From Neobacillus cucumis (GTDB lineage Bacteria; Bacillota; Bacilli; Bacillales_B; DSM-18226): 64,000 bases of DNA. Under the pieces are notes generated by a model. It was given only the letters and a program-made list of their open reading frames with translations, made no database searches and had not been told where the DNA came from. The stretch lies in NCBI RefSeq assembly GCF_016107705.1, contig NZ_JAEHGC010000007.1:243362-307361 (forward strand). The letters run 5' to 3'. Every line of letters begins with the position of its first letter. Position 1 is the stretch's first letter. The translations under genes and the position numbers were made by a program. Positions 53,252-61,056 of this stretch are shown here, one piece after another.

Positions 53252-54394
53252 TCAAATACTATTAACTTGGAGGTTCGTCCTTTTATTCATCTGACTAGGA
53301 GAAGGTAGAAGCCTTTTTTCTTGGAAAATCCTAAACCATTTTTTAAACATTGATTCAGTGTCGAATACCTCATAAAACCCTGCCTCGCGAAGCTTGACAG
53401 TAGACACTAGGAGTGGATGATGCAAATCATTCAAGTACCTGTCCGCAAATTGAAAGGATTGACCAACAAATTCTCTTAAATTAGGTGAAGCAAGATTGTA
53501 TTTGGCACGGATCTGATCCCATTCATCAGTCCGTTTAGGCATCTCACTAGCTAAGGAAATGGGAATGCTTCCCCCAAGTTCCATCTCGAATGCCTCTGCA
53601 ATAGCAGGCCAAATGTTTTTCATCACCATGATATCCCCATTCGTAATATTAAATATTTCATTGGAGGCAGCACCTGCATCCCCTGCCCAATCGATTGCCC
53701 GAGCAAGAAGATCCGCATCCACAGTTTCCATTACGGCCGTTTCTTGGCCTGGGTAGTACAAAGGCTTCCCTTCCTCTTTAAGGAGGGATGCGTAGACTCC
53801 AATGGCAGGAATGATATTCATTGCACTTCCAATCGATTCGCCTACGATGATTTGCGGTCGAAAAATCGTCCAGTTCCAATCCTTTCCCTGCTGTTTGCTT
53901 CGAATGTAATCCTCCTGAGCCCAGTAAAAGTTGGGAATATCACGTGCATCAGATTTCCCCTCCCGTGCAGGTACCGCAAATGGGCGAACATGTCCTCCAT
54001 ATGCCTTTGTTCCCTGCAATAAGGTTACATGAGTTAAAGTCCCTTTTGATGCCCTTTCCACCGGTTCAAAAATGTTTCGAAGCATCTGATCATTGATCCG
54101 AATTTGATCTTGCTCCAGCCATCCCGAGGTAAGATTTTGTTTTTCAAAAAGAGCAGCATATACAATATGTGTGATTCCAGCCATTTTCCCAAAAACCTCA
54201 GAACATTCCTTTTGATTGGTCAAATCTACAGAGACAAAGTCAGCGCCGAATGTATTGGACGGCATCCTTCGGGATACGGCTACTACACTAATATTTCGTT
54301 GTCGTGCCATATGTTTCATTACAGCATTTCCGACAAGCCCGGAGGCACCTACTACCAAAACCTTTTTACATTTGGTCAAACCTACCACCACCAT
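53252..54394 (-). CDS. PRISE-type enone reductase (progesterone 5-beta-reductase/iridoid-synthase-like SDR)
   Basis: A 380-aa extended SDR. The NADP motif is LVVGASGLVGNAVM near residue 13. TLLQGTKAYGGH near 145 and NFYWAQEDYIRSKQQ near 175 hold the lysine and tyrosine used by the PRISE family in place of the classical YxxxK pair. WTIFRPQIIVGESIGSAMN with IPAIGVYASLLKEEGKPLYYPG is the typical PRISE core. Family members reduce activated C=C bonds of enones by 1,4-addition, as in steroids, iridoids and monoterpenes. This points to an enone or enoyl intermediate in the pathway. No good ribosome binding site precedes the ATG, which overlaps a small frame at 54382-54474. Confidence 0.85.
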   Translation of the reverse strand: MVVVGLTKCKKVLVVGASGLVGNAVMKHMARQRNISVVAVSRRMPSNTFGADFVSVDLTNQKECSEVFGKMAGITHIVYAALFEKQNLTSGWLEQDQIRINDQMLRNIFEPVERASKGTLTHVTLLQGTKAYGGHVRPFAVPAREGKSDARDIPNFYWAQEDYIRSKQQGKDWNWTIFRPQIIVGESIGSAMNIIPAIGVYASLLKEEGKPLYYPGQETAVMETVDADLLARAIDWAGDAGAASNEIFNITNGDIMVMKNIWPAIAEAFEMELGGSIPISLASEMPKRTDEWDQIRAKYNLASPNLREFVGQSFQFADRYLNDLHHPLLVSTVKLREAGFYEVFDTESMFKKWFRIFQEKRLLPSPSQMNKRTNLQVNSI

Positions 54395-54474
54395 CGAAGT
54401 TTTTTTAAAACTGTAATGAAAAGGGCTGCGACATATTTTTTCAACCTTTTAAATATTTTGACATCAATCGTCAT
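54382..54474 (-). CDS. Possible 30-aa cationic peptide overlapping the PRISE start
   Basis: A 30-codon frame begins MTIDVKIFKRLKKY, is hydrophobic and basic, and ends KKLRWWW. GGAAAGG lies a few bases upstream. Its stop lies 10 nt inside the PRISE gene, which itself lacks a ribosome binding site, so translational coupling is conceivable. No homologue is known to me; chance is possible. Confidence 0.3.
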   Translation of the reverse strand: MTIDVKIFKRLKKYVAALFITVLKKLRWWW

Positions 54475-54501
54475 AATCCCTTTCCATTTTAAGAAATCGC
54501 T

Positions 54502-55587
54502 TTAGTTGATTTTTTCCGTGATGAAGGAGGAGGTAATCATGGTCCAAAGGGTTTCAGACCCATTTTCAAGTACCGACTCACCTAGTAATTCAGCCCAATG
54601 GCTTTCGGTTCCATACTCGTCCCGCCAAGACCATAGTCTTCTTGTACTCAAATGGAGTGGGTGTTCATCGGTAAACCCCATTGCTCCGTGAACCTGGTGG
54701 GCAATTTTAGTTACAAGGGCAGCCGCTTCTCCTACTTGTATCTTGGCCATTGACGCTTCATGAACTATGGTACCCCTGCAAAATGCAGCCAAAGCAGAAT
54801 CTGCAGCCGCACTTGATGCAGCCACTTCACCAGCCATAACCGCCAATTGTTGCTTCACAGCTTGAAATTTTCCAATCGATCTTCCAAACTGGCTTCTTTC
54901 ATTCGCGTAATCTACAGATATTTCTAAAACCTTTTCAAGCGCCCCAGCCATCATAGAAACTCTAGTAAGGGTACTTAGATTCCAATAGTCGGTTTCGCTC
55001 ACAGGAGGATTGATGGATACATTTTCATTCGGAATTAAAATGTTATTTAGAATAACCTCATCTCTTGGTTCACCAGCCAGATTCGTCCCTTTACGAATCT
55101 GGCAGTTTTCCAACAGCGTTGATGTAACTATCGTGTTGCCATCCTCCGTTTTACCAAAAAGGACAATTTCCTTTACATCTCGTGCCCAAGGGATATCTCT
55201 CAATTCCCCAAAAACCACCCATCCCTCAGATACCTTCGTAAAATTTAAGGAATCATCCATTCGCACCGGCCCAACTGTTACGGCTTCCGTATAGACTGTT
55301 TTTCCAGAGGCTCCCAAAAGCCAGTTAGCAATGATAGTTTCTGCTAAAGGGATAGGGGCCGCATATCTACCAGCAATTTTTAATAAACTTAGTGCATCAC
55401 CCGCATCCCCGCCAACTCCGCCAGCCTCCTCGGAAATTCCCGCTAAGGTCATGCCTGTTTCTTCTAATACGTTCCATAATTCCACAGGCCAAATTCCTTT
55501 TTCTGCTTCCATTATCGATTCTTTTGAACAAAAATCTTTTAAGATTTTATTAGCCGTCTCAACCAGCATGTTTCGAATATCACTCAT
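54502..55587 (-). CDS. Acyl-CoA dehydrogenase-like subunit (divergent, beta-type)
   Basis: A 361-aa acyl-CoA dehydrogenase fold that is shorter and divergent: GMTLAGISEEAGGVGGDAGDALSL near residue 50, NERSQFGRSIGKFQAVKQQLAVMAGE near 230, and no IYEGT-type glutamate (RLWSWRDEYGTESHW). It starts on the last base of the preceding acyl-CoA dehydrogenase gene. This layout matches the alpha2-beta2 FadE heterotetramers of actinobacterial steroid side-chain degradation, where one subunit lacks the base. Confidence 0.84.
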   Translation of the reverse strand: MSDIRNMLVETANKILKDFCSKESIMEAEKGIWPVELWNVLEETGMTLAGISEEAGGVGGDAGDALSLLKIAGRYAAPIPLAETIIANWLLGASGKTVYTEAVTVGPVRMDDSLNFTKVSEGWVVFGELRDIPWARDVKEIVLFGKTEDGNTIVTSTLLENCQIRKGTNLAGEPRDEVILNNILIPNENVSINPPVSETDYWNLSTLTRVSMMAGALEKVLEISVDYANERSQFGRSIGKFQAVKQQLAVMAGEVAASSAAADSALAAFCRGTIVHEASMAKIQVGEAAALVTKIAHQVHGAMGFTDEHPLHLSTRRLWSWRDEYGTESHWAELLGESVLENGSETLWTMITSSFITEKIN

Positions 55588-56738
55588 TACACACCCAACC
55601 CCTTTGAAATAACGCTTCGTAAAATTTCTGTTGTACCTCCGCGAAGTGTAAAACCTGGTGCATGTAAAATCGCTTCCGCAAGCAGCACTTCCAGTCGTTT
55701 TTTTGAATTCATGGAAGGTCTCGCTGAAACAAGGTCCCTCGTCACCTCAATCACTTCTTTTTCAAAAGCTGTTCCTAAATCCTTTACTAATGCAGCCTCT
55801 ATTTCAGGTGACTTCCCCTCTTGCAGCAAGCTTGCCACCCCTAGGGACATCTGCCTTAAAGTCCAAAGCCTTGCTGTTAATCTACCGATTTTATTTTTTG
55901 CATGTTGATTGGAGGAATTTTCAAGTTGAAGGACTAATTCTTGAAGTAATGGGTATGTACTTAGGAAACGTTCTGGGCCGCTTCGTTCAAATGCCAGCTC
56001 CGCTAAGCTTTGCTTCCAGCCAGCTCCTAAACTACCGACAATCATGTCATCCGAAACTTCAACATCCTCAAAGATTACTTCATTAAAATGGTGTTCACCA
56101 GTCATTAAATGAATTGGGCGAATGGTTACCCCCGGAGAAGAAAGGTCAACAACCATTTGGGTTAACCCAGCATGTTTCTTCCCATCCTCAAGCGGCGATG
56201 TTCTGAGCAGGACCACCATATAATGAGCATGATGAGCACCACTTGACCAAATCTTAGTTCCATTGATTACCCATTTATCGCCCACTTTTTTTGCCCGGGT
56301 TGAAATGGATGCCAGATCAGATCCAGAATTTGGCTCACTTAGGCCAATTGCAAAAAACAGTTCACCTTTCGCCATTCTAGGAAGAAACGTTATACGCTGT
56401 TGTTCGGTACCATATTTTAATAGAAGCGGGCCCGTTTGACGGTCAGCAAACCAATGAGCTGAAACCGGTGCGCCCGCAACCAGCAGCTCCTCCGTAAGAA
56501 CAAATCGCTCCAATGAAGAACGTTCATGTCCCCCATATTTTTCCGGCCAAGTCATGCCTAACCAGCCGCGCTCCCCCAATTTTCGGCTGAACTCCGCGGA
56601 ATGGCTCCCCAGCCAGGAATCGCAACGCGGTTCAAATGTACCTGCGGCCAATTCTTCAGCAAGGAATTCACGAACTTCGTATCTTAATTTTTCAGCCTCT
56701 TCAGGTAAAGTAGCTGCTGGTAGATTTAACGTTTTCAT
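55587..56738 (-). CDS. Acyl-CoA dehydrogenase (FadE alpha-type subunit)
   Basis: A 383-aa FAD enzyme: GMTWPEKYGGHERSSLERFVL near residue 60, FAIGLSEPNSGSDLASI near 130, IWSSGAHHAHYMVVLLRT, and RGGTTEILRSVISKGLGV at the end. A glutamate in LAFERSGPERF near 235 resembles the alternative catalytic base of steroid-type FadE proteins. AGGGAG precedes the ATG. Its stop overlaps the start of the beta-like gene, so the two are probably co-assembled. Confidence 0.88.
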   Translation of the reverse strand: MKTLNLPAATLPEEAEKLRYEVREFLAEELAAGTFEPRCDSWLGSHSAEFSRKLGERGWLGMTWPEKYGGHERSSLERFVLTEELLVAGAPVSAHWFADRQTGPLLLKYGTEQQRITFLPRMAKGELFFAIGLSEPNSGSDLASISTRAKKVGDKWVINGTKIWSSGAHHAHYMVVLLRTSPLEDGKKHAGLTQMVVDLSSPGVTIRPIHLMTGEHHFNEVIFEDVEVSDDMIVGSLGAGWKQSLAELAFERSGPERFLSTYPLLQELVLQLENSSNQHAKNKIGRLTARLWTLRQMSLGVASLLQEGKSPEIEAALVKDLGTAFEKEVIEVTRDLVSARPSMNSKKRLEVLLAEAILHAPGFTLRGGTTEILRSVISKGLGV

Positions 56739-56768
56739 ATTATTTCTCTCCCTTCCCTTTGATTTTTC

Positions 56769-57587
56769 TTATTCGAAATTTGGTCTTCTCTTCTCAATAA
56801 GTGCATTAATGCCTTCATGATAATCAGGATGTTCTGTTACTAATCCCATATAAGAAGACACAAGATCAAGTGATGTCCTTAAATCCGTTTTTAACCCTTG
56901 CTGTACGGTTCTTTTAATAAGGCGGATCGCTTGTTGTGGACCTCTTTCTAGTTTTTCGGCCAGTTTATAAACTTCTTCTAAAAATTGTTCATGGGAATAA
57001 ACATGGGTAACGAGGCCAATGTCCTTTGCTTCTGATGCTTCAATGATTTTTCCAGTCCACAGCATTTCCAATGCCTTATCCAATCCAATTATTCTTGGTA
57101 AAAAGTAACCGCCACCATCGCCAGGGACAATCCCTAATTTCACATAGCCTTCACCAAATCTTGCCTTTTCCGATGAGATTCGGATATCACATTGCAACGT
57201 CATATCCAGCCCTGCTCCTATTGCGTCTCCATTAATTGCAGCAATGGTAGGTTTATCGATTTCTTCCATTAATAATGGGATTCTCTGAACATACTTCCAA
57301 AGACTATTTTTTCGATTTAAACCTGTAGAAGAAAAATCCTTTTCCTCATGTCCATCCATATTTAAAAACCCATCATTATTTTTGATTGCTTTTATATCGC
57401 CGCCAGCACAAAAAGCCTTGCCTTTTCCAGTTAAAACCAAAACCCTAATGTTATCATTGTCACGAACTTCTTCTAGAGCCTTAATCCAATTTTGTATCAT
57501 GTTAATACTGAAGGCATTTAATGAATCTGGACGATTAAGTGTAATCGTTGCAATACCACCGTTTACTTCAAATAATAAATCTTGCAC
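56769..57587 (-). CDS. Crotonase-family protein (hydratase glutamates altered)
   Basis: A 272-aa crotonase, first gene of the sigma-54 operon. Oxyanion-hole segments are AFCAGGDIKAI and NGDAIGAGLDMTLQCDI. The first hydratase glutamate is aspartate (GAGLDMTL) and the second position differs (EGYVKLGIVPGDGG). Members with this GAGLDMT-EGYVKLG pattern are annotated as hydratase/isomerases, but the reaction is unsettled; ring hydration or hydrolysis is possible. GTG start with GGAGGG upstream. Confidence 0.87.
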   Translation of the reverse strand: MQDLLFEVNGGIATITLNRPDSLNAFSINMIQNWIKALEEVRDNDNIRVLVLTGKGKAFCAGGDIKAIKNNDGFLNMDGHEEKDFSSTGLNRKNSLWKYVQRIPLLMEEIDKPTIAAINGDAIGAGLDMTLQCDIRISSEKARFGEGYVKLGIVPGDGGGYFLPRIIGLDKALEMLWTGKIIEASEAKDIGLVTHVYSHEQFLEEVYKLAEKLERGPQQAIRLIKRTVQQGLKTDLRTSLDLVSSYMGLVTEHPDYHEGINALIEKRRPNFE

Positions 57588-57659
57588 AACTTATCCCTCC
57601 GTATGATGAATGATAATAACTATTAAATTATGATTCTAGAAATCCATTTACCCCATCGC

Positions 57660-57687
57660 CAATTTGTATACCTCTGTATACAAATTG
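57660..57687. promoter_or_regulatory. Perfect 28-bp palindromic site in the operon leader
   Basis: CAATTTGTATAC, CTCT and GTATACAAATTG form a perfect inverted repeat. It lies about 160-180 nt downstream of the predicted sigma-54 start and 73 nt before the first gene. It shares TTTGTATAC with the importer upstream region. Confidence 0.6.
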
Positions 57688-57755
57688 ACCCCCAGTTATT
57701 TAGACATATACATTTTGTTTACATAACCTAGAAAACCTTCCTTGTAATATGGGAA

Positions 57756-57771
57756 TTGAGAGCGCTTTCTA
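57756..57771. promoter_or_regulatory. Candidate cre (CcpA) site
   Basis: TTGAGAGCGCTTTCTA matches the catabolite-responsive element consensus at all but two positions. It lies about 70-85 nt downstream of the predicted transcription start, a road-block position. Confidence 0.6.
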
Positions 57772-57852
57772 GTTAACATGGGATATGTAAGGGTTCTTTA
57801 CCTTATGATTTGAAAACATATAAAGATGATCTGCTTCTTGCTTATTTATATT

Positions 57853-57867
57853 GCAAGAACCGTGCCA
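57853..57867 (-). promoter_or_regulatory. Sigma-54 (-24/-12) promoter of the main catabolic operon
   Basis: Minus strand TGGCACG-GTTC-TTGC with GG-N10-GC spacing, a near-perfect sigma-54 consensus. Predicted start near 57841, giving a leader of about 250 nt. Confidence 0.9.
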
Positions 57868-57925
57868 AATTAAAAGGGATAACTTTTAACAGATCCATAT
57901 AAAAATTGATTAGGAAAAGATGGCA

Positions 57926-57953
57926 ATAAAAAAGCCCCATCTATTGATGAGAC
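57926..57953 (-). terminator. Terminator of the thiolase gene
   Basis: On the minus strand GTCTCATC, loop AATA and GATGGGGC (two G-U pairs) are followed by TTTTTT, 17 nt beyond the stop. Confidence 0.8.
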
Positions 57954-57969
57954 CAAATTTATATTTAAT

Positions 57970-59154
57970 CTATTTAATCGTTTTATAAATAATCGCCATT
58001 CCCTGCCCTCCACCAATACACAGAGTAGCCAAACCATAATTTAAATTTTTTTCCATTAATTCATAGATTAATTTTATCGATATGATACACCCTGTAGCAC
58101 CAATAGGATGCCCTAAGGCGATTGCTCCCCCATTTATATTCACTTTTTCCGAAGGTAAACCTAATTCTTTTGAGACAGCTACAGCCTGGGCGGCAAAGGC
58201 TTCATTTGATTCAATTAAGTCGATTTGATCCAAAGTCAAATTTGTTTGTTTTAGCACTTTTTTAACTGCTGGAATCGGACCCATTCCCATATGTGAAGGT
58301 CGGACACCTGCAACAGCAGCCCCAACAATGGTCACCATAGGAGTAATACCAAGCTCTTTCGCTTTGGATTCAGCCATTAGAACCACAACTGCTGCACCAT
58401 CATTAATACCGGATGCATTACCTGCTGTAACGGTTCCATCTTTTTTAAAAGCGGGAGGAAGCTTTCTTAACCCTTCCAAGGTTGTATTTTTCTTTGGATA
58501 TTCATCTGTATCCACTACTGTTTCAGTTCCATGTTTTTGTTTTATTGTGACAGGAACAATCTGGCTGGCAAATTTGCCTGACTCAATTGCGGAGACAGCT
58601 TTTTGCTGACTTTCCAAGGCAAATTGATCCTGCTCTTCTCTTGAAATATGAAACTCCTCTGCTACATTCTCCGCCGTTATTCCCATATGGTATTTTTCCA
58701 ATGGATCTGATAAAACTGTAACTAATCCATCCTCTAATGATACATTTCCCATTTTTGCCCCCCATCTTGTACTTTGAGACAAGAATGGATAATTACTCAT
58801 ACTTTCCGCCCCGCCGGCAACGACGATTTCTGCTTGCCCTGTTTGAATTGTCTGCATTCCGGATACAATTGCTTGCATACCTGAGGAACAAAGGCGATTA
58901 ACCGTTTGTGCTGTCGTTTCATTCGGCAAGCCTGCTTTTAGTGCACTTACCCTTGCCAAATAGGCATCACTACCACATTGTCCTACAGATCCCATTACCA
59001 CTTCTTCCACCATATCAAAAGAAATTCCAGCACGATTCACTGCTTCACGAATGGCGATTGCTCCAAGATCAGATGCTGATAGTTTTTTTAATGAACCTCC
59101 AAATGAACCAATTGGTGTTCTAGCACCGCTAACAATTACTACTTTTTCCACCAT
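57970..59154 (-). CDS. Acetyl-CoA acetyltransferase (thiolase)
   Basis: A 394-aa thiolase: [14 protein letters not shown] at the start, nucleophilic cysteine in [11 protein letters not shown] near residue 89, [11 protein letters not shown] near 315, GHPIGATG near 347 and the C-terminal cysteine in [11 protein letters not shown] near 380. It is transcribed alone, from its own sigma-54 promoter, with a 350-nt leader. It likely catalyses the final thiolysis or acetoacetyl-CoA cleavage. Confidence 0.95.
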   Translation of the reverse strand: MVEKVVIVSGARTPIGSFGGSLKKLSASDLGAIAIREAVNRAGISFDMVEEVVMGSVGQCGSDAYLARVSALKAGLPNETTAQTVNRLCSSGMQAIVSGMQTIQTGQAEIVVAGGAESMSNYPFLSQSTRWGAKMGNVSLEDGLVTVLSDPLEKYHMGITAENVAEEFHISREEQDQFALESQQKAVSAIESGKFASQIVPVTIKQKHGTETVVDTDEYPKKNTTLEGLRKLPPAFKKDGTVTAGNASGINDGAAVVVLMAESKAKELGITPMVTIVGAAVAGVRPSHMGMGPIPAVKKVLKQTNLTLDQIDLIESNEAFAAQAVAVSKELGLPSEKVNINGGAIALGHPIGATGCIISIKLIYELMEKNLNYGLATLCIGGGQGMAIIYKTIK

Positions 59155-59276
59155 TATTCACATCCCCTAATTAAGAAATTCTATTAATATTCCTAACTTT
59201 TAATAAGAGTTCTGAACCTGAGAGCAACTCCCGGATGAAATTACATAGTTAAAAATTTGTTTCAACATTATTACCA

Positions 59277-59311
59277 GTAAACATTTTGTATTTTAGAGAC
59301 GAAATGTTTAC
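59277..59311. promoter_or_regulatory. Inverted repeat in the thiolase leader
   Basis: GTAAACATTT and AAATGTTTAC form a perfect 10-bp inverted repeat with a 15-nt spacer, about 200-230 nt downstream of the predicted start. It contains the TGTTTAC variant of the TGTWTAC half-site. Confidence 0.45.
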
Positions 59312-59401
59312 CAACCTTTTACCTCCTCAAGCATGTCTCTAACACTCATACTTTTAGTTTTACTCTACATCTTCTATAAATGAGGCTAAAGCAGTAGTCA
59401 T
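59308..59401 (-). pseudogene. Possible broken 30-aa reading frame in the thiolase leader
   Basis: An ATG at 59401 with AGGGGGG 6 nt upstream starts MTTALASFIEDVE and then stops. In the next frame MSVRDMLEEVKGW continues to a stop at 59308. Removing one base would fuse them into a 30-residue acidic peptide. The rest of the 59155-59690 spacer holds only the promoter, repeats and a terminator. Confidence 0.25.
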
Positions 59402-59517
59402 CGTGTTCCCCCCTAACATTTAAGTTCAAATCCCAAACGGTATATAAAACCGCTAAATTCTGATAATACCCCAATGAAGAATGATTTCTGTAACTTTCTA
59501 TGTTACTAAATGATAAT

Positions 59518-59532
59518 GCAAGAACCATGCCA
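59518..59532 (-). promoter_or_regulatory. Sigma-54 (-24/-12) promoter of the thiolase gene
   Basis: Minus strand TGGCATG-GTTC-TTGC, GG-N10-GC. Predicted start near 59506. Confidence 0.87.
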
Positions 59533-59585
59533 AATACGGATTAGATGACATATGAAAATAGGTTAAAGCTAATTTCTTTACACAA

Positions 59586-59603
59586 TAAACAATGGGGTGT
59601 TTA
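59586..59603. promoter_or_regulatory. Candidate activator site upstream of the thiolase promoter
   Basis: TAAACA-ATGGGG-TGTTTA inverted repeat, about 55-70 bp upstream of the -24 element; each arm is part of the TGTTTAC half-site. Confidence 0.4.
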
Positions 59604-59643
59604 CATTAAATCCAATTGGTTCCATTTAGTTTTTTTGAAAACC

Positions 59644-59674
59644 AAAAAAACCCCTTCCATTTCAGTAGAAGGGG
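59644..59674 (-). terminator. Terminator of the DUF438 gene
   Basis: CCCCTTC and GAAGGGG pair around a 10-nt loop, followed on the minus strand by TTTTTTT. Confidence 0.9.
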
Positions 59675-59689
59675 CTCCGTTTACTAATC

Positions 59690-60919
59690 TTATGATAGAA
59701 TCCGTTTTTCGCCATCAATCGCTTTGATCGGATCAATATTTTGCGTAAATTCTAAGGTGCCAATATATTCTCCATTTTCATCCCGAACTGCAAAATAGCG
59801 AATATAAACATATTTGTCCTTAAATTTAATCCAGAAATCCTCCACATCTTTTTTGCCTGCTTTAAAATCTGCGAGCAGTTCTTCGACGACATGGACACTT
59901 CTTGGCGGATGGCAATTTTGGACCGTCCGCCCGATAACAGCTTTCGTACGAGCAAAAATCCTTTCTTTTCCATGTGAAAAATAACGCACAACATCGTCCT
60001 GGTCAATAAAGGTGATATCCACCGGTAAATGGTTTAACAGTAACTCAAGCTGTTTTAACGATAAAATCCCGGTTTCCATCTTGATATACCCTTCAGAGAT
60101 GGCATTCTCCATAAGTGCTTGTCTTTCAGGCTTCCAAACATCAGCAGGCTCTGTCAGGCAGAAGCCAATTTCGTCACTTTCATGGGCAATTTTCACCCAT
60201 TCATCTTCAGTCAGATTGTTGAGGGCCATTGGGAACAAAATATTTTCTTCCCGGTAAATCATATCATTTACTTCATTGATGATATAGGTAACTACTTGAA
60301 CGATGCCCTGTTGATCTCCCTCGTAATGGGATAATTTTTGTTTAGCATCCTTAATCGCATCACGAATAAAGTCATCGATTCTCCACATATTCGTAGAAGG
60401 GCCATAGATTCCATATTTCTCGAGGTATGGGAAAATTAAATGTTCCTTGCGGTTAAAATGCTTGTCAATATCCAGTAAAAGATTGCAATCCTCAAGGAGT
60501 TTATATACATTCTCAGGTGAATCTTCCTTTTCAAATTGCCATAAATGGATTTGAACCTTTGTTTTGATTAATTTTTCTAATTCCCTATTTTCCAATTTAA
60601 AGGTATGGACCGGATGCCCTGGCTGTTCCTCTGGATGCTGTGGGCGCTGCTCCTCTTCGATTGAGCCTTTAAACAGAGCGGTATGCGCCGCATATAAGCG
60701 CTTCACTTCCTCTGCCGGCAATGTCCCCTCTTGGGTAAAATCATGCTGGATTTGTGAAATTTCATCAACGGTAATTTTACCGATGAGCGCATTAAAATGG
60801 GCTTTTACCTCTTCCACACTTCTTCCATTATGAAGATCCGTAAAAATTTGTTTAATCATCTCAAGTCGTTCTGTATTTTTTAATGAAAATTGTTCACGAT
60901 TATTAATCATTTCACTCAT
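59690..60919 (-). CDS. DUF438/hemerythrin/PAS-domain protein
   Basis: A 409-aa cytoplasmic protein in three parts: DUF438 (residues 15-95, IFTDLHNGRSVEEVKAHF), a hemerythrin-like HHE domain (about 115-250, with HLWQFE, DKHFNRKEHLIFPYLEKYG and YREENILFP, giving candidate iron ligands) and a C-terminal PAS domain (about 290-400, PVDITFIDQDDVVRYFSHGKERIF). Such proteins are linked to nitric oxide or oxygen sensing and iron-sulfur repair, mostly under low oxygen. AAGGAG precedes the ATG. An Fnr-like site lies about 80-95 nt upstream. Confidence 0.9.
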   Translation of the reverse strand: MSEMINNREQFSLKNTERLEMIKQIFTDLHNGRSVEEVKAHFNALIGKITVDEISQIQHDFTQEGTLPAEEVKRLYAAHTALFKGSIEEEQRPQHPEEQPGHPVHTFKLENRELEKLIKTKVQIHLWQFEKEDSPENVYKLLEDCNLLLDIDKHFNRKEHLIFPYLEKYGIYGPSTNMWRIDDFIRDAIKDAKQKLSHYEGDQQGIVQVVTYIINEVNDMIYREENILFPMALNNLTEDEWVKIAHESDEIGFCLTEPADVWKPERQALMENAISEGYIKMETGILSLKQLELLLNHLPVDITFIDQDDVVRYFSHGKERIFARTKAVIGRTVQNCHPPRSVHVVEELLADFKAGKKDVEDFWIKFKDKYVYIRYFAVRDENGEYIGTLEFTQNIDPIKAIDGEKRILS

Positions 60920-60997
60920 AACGATTCTCCTTCGCTAAAGCATACTGTACCTTAGTGATAACTTTTCTCAAGAATATCACGCAATCCCGCGAAGGTT

Positions 60998-61013
60998 TGT
61001 GATTTATATCATT
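60998..61013. promoter_or_regulatory. Fnr-like site upstream of the DUF438 gene
   Basis: TGTGA-N6-TCATT matches 8 of 10 defined positions of the Fnr consensus TGTGA-N6-TCACA, fitting the expected anaerobic or NO-related role of the gene. Confidence 0.35.
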
Positions 61014-61056
61014 ACTACAATGCAAAACAAACAATGTTCACAAAATAGACAAGTTG

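Noticed and set aside
59346..59528. 60-codon open frame in the thiolase upstream region
   Set aside because: It begins inside the sigma-54 promoter, has no ribosome binding site and its product has no recognisable features.
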